Source of the DNA: Bordetella parapertussis
GTDB lineage: Bacteria; Pseudomonadota; Gammaproteobacteria; Burkholderiales; Burkholderiaceae_C
Assembly: GCA_945870575.1 (NCBI GenBank)
Contig: CAMBSK010000039.1
Span: 1 to 18,793 of the forward strand
DNA length: 18,793 nucleotides
Direction of reading: 5' to 3'
Part shown: piece after piece, positions 1 through 7,540 of the stretch
How the letters are laid out: each line of letters opens with the position of its first letter
Numbering within the stretch: position 1 is the stretch's first letter
Notes under the pieces: model-generated
The model's input: only the letters and a program-made list of their open reading frames with translations
Told to the model about the DNA's origin: nothing
Database searches by the model: none
Translations under genes and position numbers: made by a program

Positions 1-377
1 TGCGCGGCGGCAAAGCGCCCAACTATGACGCCGCCAGTGTGGGTGCGGCTTGCCTAGAACTGCAAGCGGCCAAGTTACCGGCCAGTTTGATGGTGGATTG
101 CAGCCACGCCAACAGCAGCAAACAACACGAACGCCAGTTGGTGGTGGCCAAAGACATAGCCGCTCAATTGGCAGGTGGTTCGCATCAGGTGTTTGGTGTG
201 ATGGTGGAAAGCCATTTGCAGCCAGGCGCGCAAAAATTCACGCCCGGTAAAGACAAAGTTGAGGGCTTGGTCTACGGCCAAAGCATCACCGACGCCTGCC
301 TTTCGTGGGACGATTCTCTGGAAGTGCTCAAGGTGTTGGACGATGGCATCAAGGCGCGTCGCAAAGCGAAGAAATAA
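1..377 (+). CDS. aroG: 3-deoxy-7-phosphoheptulonate synthase, class I, C-terminal part (5' end outside window)
   Basis: This is the end of a DAHP synthase, which condenses phosphoenolpyruvate and erythrose-4-phosphate in the first step of the shikimate pathway. The open frame begins at position 3 with RGGKAPNYDAASV and runs without interruption to the TAA at 375-377. Visible family motifs are MVDCSHANSSKQ, GVMVESHL and SITDACLSWDD. These match the AroG/AroF/AroH (type I-alpha) C-terminus closely in order and spacing. The GTG at 39 is an internal valine codon and not a start. Which paralogue (AroG, AroF or AroH type, hence which amino acid inhibits it) cannot be told, because the N-terminal regulatory region lies upstream of the window. 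The gene is followed by an intrinsic terminator and converges on mpl. Confidence 0.93.
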   Translation, partial: RGGKAPNYDAASVGAACLELQAAKLPASLMVDCSHANSSKQHERQLVVAKDIAAQLAGGSHQVFGVMVESHLQPGAQKFTPGKDKVEGLVYGQSITDACLSWDDSLEVLKVLDDGIKARRKAKK

Positions 378-390
378 GCCTTCTAATGAA

Positions 391-417
391 AACGGACTGC
401 CAGGCAGTCCGTTTTTT
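391..417 (+). terminator. Rho-independent terminator of the DAHP synthase gene
   Basis: Arm AACGGACTGCC (391-401) and arm GGCAGTCCGTT (403-413) are perfect reverse complements, and six T residues run from 412 to 417. The structure lies 14 nt after the stop codon. The opposite strand has only a four-T run, so it may also act weakly on mpl, which ends at 445. Confidence 0.88.
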
Positions 418-444
418 ATTGGGTTAGCAAATCAACACTGGCCT

Positions 445-1851
445 TCAAGGTTTGAGCGCATCTAAAAGTTTTTGATGCACGCCACCAAAGCCGCCGTTGC
501 TCATGCACACAATCTGATCGCCGGGTCGCGCTGCGGCCTTGACCTGGGCCACCAGTGCGGCGATGTTGTCTGCCAGGCTGGCGCGCTCGCCCATGGGCGC
601 GAGTGCTTGAGCCGCATTCCAATCCAATCCAGCGGTATGGCAAAACGCCAGATCGGCCTGCTCAAGGCTCCAAGGCAGTTGCGATTTCATGGCGCCCAGT
701 TTCATGGTGTTGCTGCGCGGCTCAAACACCGCCAGTATGCGGGCCTGACCCACGCTGCGCCGCAGCCCGTCCAAGGTGGTTCGAATGGCGGTCGGGTGAT
801 GGGCAAAGTCGTCAAATACGTTGATGGCTTGAACACCGCCGCCTATGCTGCCGCACAACTCCATGCGGCGGCGCACATTCTCAAAACGTCCCAAAGCATC
901 AGCCGCTTGGGTTGGCGTCACGCCCACATGCGCTGCGGCGGCAATGGCCGCTAAGGCATTCATTTGGTTATGCACGCCGGTCAAATTCCAACGAACCTGA
1001 GCCACTGGCTTGCCGGATTGGAGCACTTCGAAATCATGCGGCTCGCCCTGAGCCTGCCATTCACCGCCTGCACCAAAACCGGCCACCGGGCTCCAGTGCC
1101 CCATGCTCAGTACGCGCTGCAAACTCTCTTGTTCGGCATTCACCACCAGACAGCCGCTGCCCGGTACGGTGCGCACCAAGTGGTGAAACTGGCGCTCGAT
1201 GGCCGCGAGATTGTCAAAAATATCCGCGTGATCAAACTCTAAGTTGTTCAACACAGCGGTGCGCGGGCGGTAATGCACAAACTTGCTGCGCTTGTCGAAA
1301 AACGCAGTGTCGTATTCGTCGGCTTCAATCACAAACAAAGGTCGGCTTTGTCCTGCAGCGACTTGTCCCAAACGCGCCGACACGCCGAAATTCAGGGGCA
1401 CGCCGCCGATCAAAAAACCCGGCGTCAAACCGGCCTGATCCAGTATCCAACTCAGCATGGCCGTGGTGGTGGTTTTGCCGTGCGTACCGGCCACGGCCAG
1501 CACATGCCGGGTTTGGCCGGGCGCGTGCAGCACAAGGTCGCTCAGCCATTGCGGGCCGCTGGTATAGGGCAGACCGGCTTCCAAAATCGCTTCCATCAAC
1601 GGGTAACGGGGTGAGCCGTCAGCGCTTCTGGCGCGTGACACCACATTGCCGACCACAAACATGTCGGGCTTCAAACTCAACTGCTCAGCGCTGTAGCCTT
1701 CGATCAATTCAATGCCCAAAGCGCGCAATTGGTCGCTCATCGGGGGGTAAACGCCGGTATCGCAACCGGTGACCCGGTGACCGGCTTCGCGGGCCAGGGC
1801 GGCCAGACCGCCCATGAAAGTGCCGCAAATGCCTAATATATGTATGTGCAT
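445..1851 (-). CDS. mpl: UDP-N-acetylmuramate:L-alanyl-gamma-D-glutamyl-meso-diaminopimelate ligase
   Basis: The 468-aa cytoplasmic protein is a Mur-ligase family member that joins recycled murein tripeptide to UDP-MurNAc using ATP. The N-terminus MHIHILGICGTFMGG is the Rossmann-like UDP-binding motif typical of Mpl. The ATP P-loop GTHGKTTTT is at residues 122-130. EADEYDTAFFDKRSKF and NNLEFDHADIFD in the central domain, and FDDFAHHPTA further on, are hallmark Mpl/MurC segments. The length is normal for Mpl (about 450-460 aa). The ATG at 1851 is chosen because the conserved MHIHILGICGT begins there. ampD, which supplies recycled peptides by cleaving anhydromuropeptides, lies in the same window at 12765, but the two are not in one operon. 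The gene diverges from the run starting at 1941. Confidence 0.95.
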   Translation of the reverse strand: MHIHILGICGTFMGGLAALAREAGHRVTGCDTGVYPPMSDQLRALGIELIEGYSAEQLSLKPDMFVVGNVVSRARSADGSPRYPLMEAILEAGLPYTSGPQWLSDLVLHAPGQTRHVLAVAGTHGKTTTTAMLSWILDQAGLTPGFLIGGVPLNFGVSARLGQVAAGQSRPLFVIEADEYDTAFFDKRSKFVHYRPRTAVLNNLEFDHADIFDNLAAIERQFHHLVRTVPGSGCLVVNAEQESLQRVLSMGHWSPVAGFGAGGEWQAQGEPHDFEVLQSGKPVAQVRWNLTGVHNQMNALAAIAAAAHVGVTPTQAADALGRFENVRRRMELCGSIGGGVQAINVFDDFAHHPTAIRTTLDGLRRSVGQARILAVFEPRSNTMKLGAMKSQLPWSLEQADLAFCHTAGLDWNAAQALAPMGERASLADNIAALVAQVKAAARPGDQIVCMSNGGFGGVHQKLLDALKP

Positions 1852-1891
1852 GGACGTGCATTGTAGAAGTCGCCGCTTGACAGGTATGACA

Positions 1892-1929
1892 TGACCTGAA
1901 AGCCGCTACGGGCTTGCCGGATCAGGTCA
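1892..1929. promoter_or_regulatory. Inverted repeat in the mpl / 1941-gene divergent intergenic region
   Basis: TGACCTGA (1892-1899) pairs with TCAGGTCA (1922-1929). Immediately inside, AAGCC (1900-1904) pairs with GGCTT (1911-1915), leaving a 6-nt loop and a 6-nt one-sided bulge. A further CAGGT half-site occurs at about 1881. It sits in the 89-bp divergent gap, 12 bp before the start codon at 1941. It could be an operator or a leader hairpin; the sequence alone does not decide. Confidence 0.4.
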
Positions 1930-1940
1930 CAATCTGTTGC

Positions 1941-2561
1941 ATGTCAAACGATATCAAACAGGAAATTGCCGCCACCGCGGCGCGGCTGGTGGTCGAGGAA
2001 GGCTTGGAATACGGACCCGCGAAACGCCGCGCTTTGCGCGAACTGGGCTTGCCCGCGCGCCAGGCCTTGCCGGACAACGAGACGCTGGAAAACGAGGTGA
2101 TTGACTATGTGCAATTGTTTTGCGCCGATAGCCAGCCGCAGGAACTGCTGGCCTTGCGCCGCCTGGCTTTGGTGTGGATGCAGCGTTTACAGGAATTCCG
2201 ACCCCACCTAAGCGGTGCAGTCTGGCGCGGTACCGCCACGCGCTTATCGGATATTTACATTCAATTGTTCTGCGATGACAGCAAGCAGGCCGAGTTGGCG
2301 TTGCTGGACAAACAGGTGCGCTTTGACGTCAGCGCTGTCAGCGGTTTTCGGGGTGAGACCGTGGATGCGCTCAGCATTCACAGCCGCTGCCCGGTATTGA
2401 ATGAAGACATAGGTGTGCATCTCATGGTTTACGACTACGACGATTTGCGCGGCGCTTTGCTACCGGACAGCCGGGGCAGACCGATGCGCGGGGATATCGC
2501 AGGCCTGCGCCAGTTGGTAGACAATGCTCCACATGATTCAGGAAAACCCTTTACCCGTTAA
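1941..2561 (+). CDS. Conserved-looking protein of unknown function (206 aa)
   Basis: I do not recognise this protein with confidence. The ATG at 1941 (MSNDIKQEIAATAARLV) is preferred over a TTG at 1914, which would lie inside an inverted repeat. The N-terminal third is helical and charged, with a segment rich in Arg and Leu (AKRRALRELGLP). The middle holds HLSGAVWRGTATRLSDIYIQ followed by LFCDDSKQAELALLDKQV. This vaguely resembles a nucleotidyltransferase-like core (G-T followed by an acidic D-containing strand), but that is a guess. There is no signal peptide or membrane segment, so it is probably cytoplasmic. Its 3' end overlaps the next gene by 38 nt, suggesting translational coupling with the thioredoxin-like gene. 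It diverges from mpl. Confidence 0.75.
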   Translation: MSNDIKQEIAATAARLVVEEGLEYGPAKRRALRELGLPARQALPDNETLENEVIDYVQLFCADSQPQELLALRRLALVWMQRLQEFRPHLSGAVWRGTATRLSDIYIQLFCDDSKQAELALLDKQVRFDVSAVSGFRGETVDALSIHSRCPVLNEDIGVHLMVYDYDDLRGALLPDSRGRPMRGDIAGLRQLVDNAPHDSGKPFTR

Positions 2562-3075
2562 CGCCAGTCACGGCAGACGAACTTTGTTGGCCGTGGCCGC
2601 CGGTGCATTGGCTGCGGGTGCCGGATTCGCCTGGTGGCGCTTTGATGTAAAGGGAGCAAAGGACGCCTCCATCGATACTTTGTGGAGCGCAGAATTTGAC
2701 TCGGTTGAAGGCCCGCCCTTGCGCCTGGCAGATTTCAAGGGTGGTCCGCTGGTAGTTAATTTCTGGGCCACCTGGTGTACCCCTTGTGTCGAAGAAATGC
2801 CTTTATTGAACGCCTTTTATCAGCAAAATAAGGCTAAAAGTTGGCAAGTTCTCGGTTTGGCCATAGATCAGCCGAGCGCTGTCAAGCGTTTTCTGGCTCA
2901 GTATCCAGTAGAATATCCCTTAGCCATGGCTGGGTTGAACGGTACCGATTTGATGACTGCGCTGGGCAACCAGGCCGGTGGTTTACCCTTTACTTTGGTG
3001 ATTGATGCACAAAGCGGTTTGCGCTTTCGCAAACTGGGTAAACTGACTCAGGCCGATATCAACGACTGGCTTTGA
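2524..3075 (+). CDS. TlpA/ResA-type membrane-anchored thioredoxin-fold protein
   Basis: The 183-aa protein is probably an extracytoplasmic thiol-disulfide oxidoreductase of the TlpA/ResA kind. Residues 19-38 form a hydrophobic segment preceded by Arg-Arg (GRRTLLAVAAGALAAGAG), which could be an uncleaved anchor or a signal peptide. The thioredoxin domain follows, with active site WCTPC (Cys85, Cys88) in FWATWCTPC, and the cis-proline loop GLPFT with Pro155. Such proteins reduce apocytochrome c or other periplasmic cysteines; the partner here is unknown. The start at 2524 or the ATG at 2533 are both possible, and either overlaps the upstream gene. The sequence stops shortly after the last helix (INDWL), as is normal for the domain. 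Confidence 0.85.
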   Translation: MLHMIQENPLPVNASHGRRTLLAVAAGALAAGAGFAWWRFDVKGAKDASIDTLWSAEFDSVEGPPLRLADFKGGPLVVNFWATWCTPCVEEMPLLNAFYQQNKAKSWQVLGLAIDQPSAVKRFLAQYPVEYPLAMAGLNGTDLMTALGNQAGGLPFTLVIDAQSGLRFRKLGKLTQADINDWL

Positions 3076-3097
3076 GCGTCTGACGCCCCCTGCGTAT

Positions 3098-3126
3098 TTG
3101 GCTACTTTCTGCAAATGGTGTAAATT
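3098..3126 (+). promoter_or_regulatory. Candidate sigma-70 promoter for accBC
   Basis: TTGGCT (3098-3103) and TAAATT (3121-3126) are separated by exactly 17 bp. They lie in the gap between tlpA and accB, which would give a transcript start near 3133 and a leader of about 27 nt. This is a pattern match only. Confidence 0.4.
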
Positions 3127-3159
3127 ACTTGCTTGTTAACAGCAATTGACTGCAATTAC

Positions 3160-3615
3160 ATGGATTTAAGAAAACTCAAAACCCTGATCGATCTGGTCTC
3201 CGAGTCCAATGTGTCTGAGTTGGAAATCACCGAGGCTGAAGGTAAGGTTCGCATTGTCAAAGGTCCGGTCGGCGCACCCCTGGCGATGGCCGCCCCGGTC
3301 ATGGTGGCTGCCCCGGTGGCTGCGCCTGCGAGCTTCGCGCCTGCGGCACCGGATGCAGCTGTCGAAGCCCCGGTGCCAAGCGGCCATGTGGTCAAGTCAC
3401 CCATGGTCGGCACTTTTTACACCTCGTCCAGCCCCGATTCCAAACCTTTTGTGCAGGTCGGCAGCGTGGTCAAGGAAGGCGAAACCATTTGCATCATCGA
3501 GGCCATGAAAATCCTCAATGAAATCGAGGCAGATAAAAGTGGCACTGTCACCCGTATCCTGGTGGACAACGGACAGGCGGTTGAGTACGGCCAACCCATG
3601 TTCATGATTGAGTGA
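3160..3615 (+). CDS. accB: Acetyl-CoA carboxylase biotin carboxyl carrier protein
   Basis: The 151-aa subunit carries biotin for the acetyl-CoA carboxylase that makes malonyl-CoA for fatty acid synthesis. The N-terminus [20 protein letters not shown] is the family's dimerisation/capping region. Residues about 36-73 are an Ala/Pro-rich flexible linker. The biotinyl domain covers about residues 76-151, with the attachment site EAMKI, biotin lysine Lys117, and the PMVGTFY strand before it. The ATG at 3160 is chosen because MDLRKLK is the conserved AccB start. A TTG at 3133 in the same frame would add nine unlike residues and sits at the predicted transcript start. There is no good Shine-Dalgarno sequence before 3160. 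accC follows after 9 nt. aroQ, often found just upstream in relatives, is absent. Confidence 0.96.
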   Translation: MDLRKLKTLIDLVSESNVSELEITEAEGKVRIVKGPVGAPLAMAAPVMVAAPVAAPASFAPAAPDAAVEAPVPSGHVVKSPMVGTFYTSSSPDSKPFVQVGSVVKEGETICIIEAMKILNEIEADKSGTVTRILVDNGQAVEYGQPMFMIE

Positions 3616-3624
3616 TCCCCGGAC

Positions 3625-4974
3625 ATGTTTAAAAAGATTTTGATCGCCAACCGGGGCGAAATAGCGCTGCGCATACAGCGCGCCTGTAAGGAGCTCGGCG
3701 TTGAAGCTGTGGTGGTGTATTCCGAAGCCGACCGCGAAGCCAAGTACGTCAAGCTGGCTGAGGAAGCGGTTTGCATAGGCCCGGCGCCTTCCGCCCAAAG
3801 TTATCTCAACATGCCAGCCATTATTTCGGCGGCTGAAGTTACCGATGCCCAGGCGATTCACCCCGGTTACGGTTTTTTGAGCGAAAACGCTGATTTCGCC
3901 GAACGTGTCGAGAAAAGCGGTTTTGTGTTCATCGGGCCCACGCCCGAGTCCATCCGCATGATGGGCGACAAAGTCTCAGCCAAGCAGGCCATGATCAAGG
4001 CCGGCGTGCCTTGTGTGCCTGGCTCCGAAGGCGAGTTGCCCGACGACCCGGCGCAAATCCGGCGCATAGGCAAGGCGGTCGGTTACCCGGTCATCATCAA
4101 GGCGGCGGGCGGCGGCGGCGGGCGTGGCATGCGGGTGGTACACAACGAGGCGGCGCTGATCCATGCGGTGCAAACCACCAAGGCCGAGGCCGGTGCGGCC
4201 TTCGGCAACCCTGCGGTTTATATGGAGAAATTCCTGCAAAACCCCAGGCACATAGAAATTCAAATTCTGGCGGACAACTTCAAGAATGCCATTTACCTGG
4301 GCGAGCGCGATTGCTCTATGCAACGCCGCCACCAAAAGGTGATTGAAGAAGCGCCGGCCCCGGGTATTGCGCGCAAGCTGATTGAGCGCATCGGCGAACG
4401 CTGTGTAGCAGCCTGTAAAAAAATGGGTTATCGAGGCGCCGGTACGTTTGAGTTTTTGTACGAAAACGGCGAGTTTTATTTCATTGAAATGAACACCCGG
4501 GTTCAAGTGGAGCATCCGGTCACCGAATTCATCACCGGCGTGGACATTGTCAAAACCCAGATCTTGACCGCGTCCGGCATGAAACTGCCTTACACGCAGC
4601 GGCAGATAGAGATCAAAGGTCATGCCATTGAGTGTCGTGTGAATGCCGAAGATCCGTTCAAGTTCACACCTTCACCCGGTCGCATCACCATGTGGCATCC
4701 GCCGGGTGGTCCGGGCGTGCGCGTCGATTCGCACGTCTATACCAATTACTTCGTCCCTTCGAATTACGACTCGATGATAGGCAAAATCATTGTGCACGGC
4801 GATACGCGTGAACACGCTTTGGCGCGAATGCGTACCGCGCTGGGTGAAACGGTAGTCGAGGGCATCAGCACCAACATCGCCTTGCATCGCGAGTTGATGA
4901 ACGATCCCGGCTTCGTCGGTGGTGGTACCAATATCCACTACCTGGAAGAATGGTTGGCAGTGCGGCGCAGTTGA
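3625..4974 (+). CDS. accC: Acetyl-CoA carboxylase, biotin carboxylase subunit
   Basis: The 449-aa ATP-grasp enzyme carboxylates the biotin on AccB using ATP and bicarbonate. The N-terminal domain begins [16 protein letters not shown] and contains [14 protein letters not shown]. The ATP-binding glycine loop GGGGGRGMR is at about residues 162-170. Residues fall on the same numbers as in the E. coli enzyme: Lys116, Lys159, Glu276, Glu288, Arg292 and Arg338. [14 protein letters not shown] carries the metal and catalytic residues. The length equals that of E. coli AccC (449 aa). It is co-directional with accB (9-nt gap), and its stop codon overlaps the prmA start in a TGATG arrangement. Confidence 0.97.
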   Translation: MFKKILIANRGEIALRIQRACKELGVEAVVVYSEADREAKYVKLAEEAVCIGPAPSAQSYLNMPAIISAAEVTDAQAIHPGYGFLSENADFAERVEKSGFVFIGPTPESIRMMGDKVSAKQAMIKAGVPCVPGSEGELPDDPAQIRRIGKAVGYPVIIKAAGGGGGRGMRVVHNEAALIHAVQTTKAEAGAAFGNPAVYMEKFLQNPRHIEIQILADNFKNAIYLGERDCSMQRRHQKVIEEAPAPGIARKLIERIGERCVAACKKMGYRGAGTFEFLYENGEFYFIEMNTRVQVEHPVTEFITGVDIVKTQILTASGMKLPYTQRQIEIKGHAIECRVNAEDPFKFTPSPGRITMWHPPGGPGVRVDSHVYTNYFVPSNYDSMIGKIIVHGDTREHALARMRTALGETVVEGISTNIALHRELMNDPGFVGGGTNIHYLEEWLAVRRS

Positions 4975-5861
4975 TGGTTGAGTTGCGCCTGCAATGTCCG
5001 CAAGACCAGGTCGAGCAGATCAGCGATGCCTTGATGGCATTGGATGCGCTCAGTGTGTCGGTCGAAGACGCTGACGCTCACACCGACCAGGAGCAGGCGT
5101 TGTTTGGTGAACCTGGTATGCCGCCACCCGCTGCCGGTTGGCTTCGCTCACAAGTCGTGGCATTGTTTGATAACGAAGCCGCCGCGCTGGATGCGAGTCA
5201 ATTGCTTGCGCTGCAGGACTTTTTCGCTGACGCCAGCCTGCTTGGCATACATACCGTTGAAGAGCAGGACTGGGTGCGCTTGACGCAATCGCAGTTTGAA
5301 CCTGTGCCTATCACTGATGAATTCTGGGTGGTGCCCAGCTGGCACCAGCCACCCGCACAAGCCAAATGGGTGTTGCGACTCGACCCCGGGCTGGCCTTCG
5401 GCACTGGCACGCATCCCACAACGCGCATGTGTTTGCGCTGGATCGCCACGCACCCGCCACTGGGTCAGCGGGTGCTGGATTACGGTTGCGGTTCCGGCAT
5501 TCTGGCCATAGGCGCGGCGATGATGGGCGCGGCCCATGTCGACGCTGTCGATATCGATACTGATGCTGTCATGGCGACGCTTGCCAATGCAAAAGACAAC
5601 CGTGTCAGCGTGAACACTGGCTTGCCCGACAAGGCGCTGGGCACCTACGCGCTGGTGCTTGCCAACATACTGGCAGCACCGTTGAAAGTGCTGGCGCCGC
5701 TCTTGTGTGCCCATGTAAAACAAGGCGGACAATTGCTGCTGGCCGGTATTTTGGAGCGGCAGGTTGATGAGATTCAAGCCGCGTACCAAGCGCATATGAC
5801 GCTGCAAGTCGCTGACCGCCAAGACGGTTGGGTGCTGATGCACGGCGTAGCGGCGGCATGA
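4974..5861 (+). CDS. prmA: Ribosomal protein L11 methyltransferase
   Basis: The 295-aa S-adenosylmethionine-dependent enzyme trimethylates ribosomal protein L11. The N-terminal L11-binding domain covers about residues 1-60 ([20 protein letters not shown]). FGTGTHPTT is at 142-150, the SAM-binding motif I DYGCGSGILAIGA at 169-181, and the conserved LANILAAPL at 229-237. The start at 4974 is chosen because [10 protein letters not shown] is the usual beginning in this family and the ATG overlaps the accC TGA (TGATG), implying translational coupling. The earlier in-frame ATG at 4950 lies inside accC and adds eight atypical residues. The length is normal. accC-prmA adjacency is common in beta- and gammaproteobacteria. 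Confidence 0.96.
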   Translation: MVELRLQCPQDQVEQISDALMALDALSVSVEDADAHTDQEQALFGEPGMPPPAAGWLRSQVVALFDNEAAALDASQLLALQDFFADASLLGIHTVEEQDWVRLTQSQFEPVPITDEFWVVPSWHQPPAQAKWVLRLDPGLAFGTGTHPTTRMCLRWIATHPPLGQRVLDYGCGSGILAIGAAMMGAAHVDAVDIDTDAVMATLANAKDNRVSVNTGLPDKALGTYALVLANILAAPLKVLAPLLCAHVKQGGQLLLAGILERQVDEIQAAYQAHMTLQVADRQDGWVLMHGVAAA

Positions 5862-5893
5862 AACGGCAGCCGTTGTATTAAAAGGCATAGCGC

Positions 5894-6577
5894 ATGGCCA
5901 TCGTCACTCTTTGTCCGCAATGCCAAACCGGCTTCACTGTGCTGCCTGAGCATTTGAGTGTGGCTGACGGGTGGGTGCGCTGCGGCCGTTGCGCACATAT
6001 GTTCGCCGTCGATCAGCATTTGTATGAAATGGACGATCCCAGGCCTGTGCAGGAATTCACACAACCGCTGTCGCGTCCTTCCCAGCATCGGCAAAGCGCA
6101 ACGCTTGACAGAAAAACGCCATCGCCGCTGTGGCTGTGGATGCAATGGTTACTTGTCGCGGTTTTTTTACTTCAACTCACCATGTATCAGCGACATTGGC
6201 TGGCTGCGCGTGTGCCTGAACTCAGACCAGTTTTGATTTGGCTGTGCCAGCCCTTGGCTTGTGATGTGCAGCCCTTTAAAGATCCTGAACAAGTATCTAT
6301 AGAGTCCAGCAGTTTCAAACGACTGGCAGATAACCGTCTTGTGTTTGAAGGTGCGGTTCGCAACCTCGGGGATGCAGAGCTTGCTACGCCTGCGCTGGAA
6401 CTGAGTTTGACCAGCAGCGGTGAAGTCAGAGTGCGCAAGGTGGTCCCCGCGGCTCAACTCGGCTTGACGGATATTTTGCCGGCACGGCGTACTCAGAATT
6501 TTTCATTTACCTTCAGCCTTGAGCCTGCTGTGTCTGCTGACATAGACGGCTTCAAAGCCTTGCTTTTTTACCCTTGA
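5894..6577 (+). CDS. Zinc-ribbon membrane protein with DUF3426 domain
   Basis: The 227-aa protein has an N-terminal MJ0042-type zinc ribbon with ligands Cys7, Cys10, Cys30 and Cys33 (CPQC and CGRC). A polar linker follows, then one membrane segment at about 79-97 (LWLWMQWLLVAVFLLQLTM), then a C-terminal domain rich in beta strands resembling DUF3426 (SFKRLADNRLVFEGAVRN and onward). The zinc ribbon is expected in the cytoplasm and the DUF3426 domain outside. The biochemical role of the family is not established. AAAAGG lies 8 nt before the ATG, a workable ribosome binding site. It follows prmA by 32 nt and precedes the kinase gene by 26 nt, so it is likely co-transcribed with them. This neighbourhood is usual in Burkholderiales. 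Confidence 0.87.
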   Translation: MAIVTLCPQCQTGFTVLPEHLSVADGWVRCGRCAHMFAVDQHLYEMDDPRPVQEFTQPLSRPSQHRQSATLDRKTPSPLWLWMQWLLVAVFLLQLTMYQRHWLAARVPELRPVLIWLCQPLACDVQPFKDPEQVSIESSSFKRLADNRLVFEGAVRNLGDAELATPALELSLTSSGEVRVRKVVPAAQLGLTDILPARRTQNFSFTFSLEPAVSADIDGFKALLFYP

Positions 6578-6603
6578 ATTTTTTTTAAAAGATTGGAAAG
6601 ACC

Positions 6604-7488
6604 ATGGCAGTAGTAATTTGCGGATCGCTGGCGTTTGACACCATCATGCATTTCGAGGGGCGCTTTAAAGAGCAAATCCTGCCCGAACAATTGCATATTC
6701 TGAATGTTTCATTTCTGGTGCCGCGTTTGCAGCGTGAATTCGGCGGCTGCGCCGGCAATATCGCTTATGGATTGAAGCTGCTGGGCGGACACGCTTTGCC
6801 CATGGCCACGCTGGGCAATGACGGAGAAAACTATTTCAACCGTCTCAAGCACTTGGGCATTCCTACCGATTTTGTGAAGATGGTCGAGGATGACTACACC
6901 GCGCAAGCCATGATCATGACCGATCTGGACAATAACCAGATTACCGCATTTCACCCTGGCGCCATGATGCAGGCGCACACCATCCGTATCGAAAAACGTG
7001 CCGATATTACGTTGGGCATTGTGTCGCCGGATGGCCGTGACGCCATGTTGCAGCACGCCGAACAGTTTGCCGCCGCAGGCATTCCGTTTGTGTTTGATCC
7101 GGGCCAGGGATTGCCCATGTTTGACGGCGCTGATCTGCGCCATTTCATTGAACTGGCCACCTGGGTGACGGTCAATGACTACGAAGGAAAAATGCTGTCA
7201 GACCGGACCGGCATGGACAGTGCAGCGATTTCCGCCAAGGTGCAAGGACTGGTGGTGACGCTGGGCGAGCACGGTTGTGAAGTCTGGCAACAAGGCAGTA
7301 AACAAGTGGTGGCGCCGGTGAAAGCAGAGGCAGTCGTCGACCCTACCGGTTGCGGCGACGCCTGGCGCAGCGCCTTGTTATTCGGATTGGATCAAGGTTG
7401 GGACTTGGTGCGTTGTGCTGAGTTGGGCAACAAAATCGGTGCCATCAAAATTGCCAGTCGCGGTCCGCAAAATTACGCGCTGACATAA
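6604..7488 (+). CDS. PfkB-family carbohydrate/nucleoside kinase
   Basis: The 294-aa protein is a ribokinase-superfamily kinase that transfers phosphate from ATP to a sugar or nucleoside. The substrate is not determined; related genes are often labelled adenosine kinase. N-terminal signature GGCAGNIAYGLKLLGG is at residues 47-62. The C-terminal PfkB signature DPTGCGDAW is at 246-254, with Asp252 as the expected catalytic base and GCGD forming the anion hole. EHGCEVW and AIKIASRGPQNY fit the subfamily. The sequence GGAAAG upstream of the ATG is a plausible ribosome binding site. It is the last gene of the rightward run starting at 1941. Its TAA overlaps the A/T run of the terminator shared with the opposing histone-like gene. 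Confidence 0.88.
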   Translation: MAVVICGSLAFDTIMHFEGRFKEQILPEQLHILNVSFLVPRLQREFGGCAGNIAYGLKLLGGHALPMATLGNDGENYFNRLKHLGIPTDFVKMVEDDYTAQAMIMTDLDNNQITAFHPGAMMQAHTIRIEKRADITLGIVSPDGRDAMLQHAEQFAAAGIPFVFDPGQGLPMFDGADLRHFIELATWVTVNDYEGKMLSDRTGMDSAAISAKVQGLVVTLGEHGCEVWQQGSKQVVAPVKAEAVVDPTGCGDAWRSALLFGLDQGWDLVRCAELGNKIGAIKIASRGPQNYALT

Positions 7489-7518
7489 AAAAACCCGGTG
7501 CGTTAAGACACCGGGTTT
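7487..7518 (-). terminator. Intrinsic terminator of the histone H1-like gene, partly bidirectional
   Basis: AAACCCGGTG (7491-7500) and CACCGGGTTT (7509-7518) are perfect reverse complements around an 8-nt loop. Read on the minus strand the hairpin is followed by seven T residues (7493-7487), a strong terminator for the gene ending at 7541. Read on the plus strand only three T residues follow, so for the kinase gene it would be weak. Confidence 0.88.
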
Positions 7519-7540
7519 GAGGCAAACGCAGGTCGTTCGC

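Noticed and set aside
912..1772. Long plus-strand open frame opposite mpl
   Set aside because: It is antisense to a well-supported mpl, its composition is Arg/Pro/Ser-rich as expected of a shadow frame, and no family motif is seen.
3976..4623. 215-residue minus-strand frame opposite accC
   Set aside because: It is a shadow of accC, whose catalytic residues all match the other strand.
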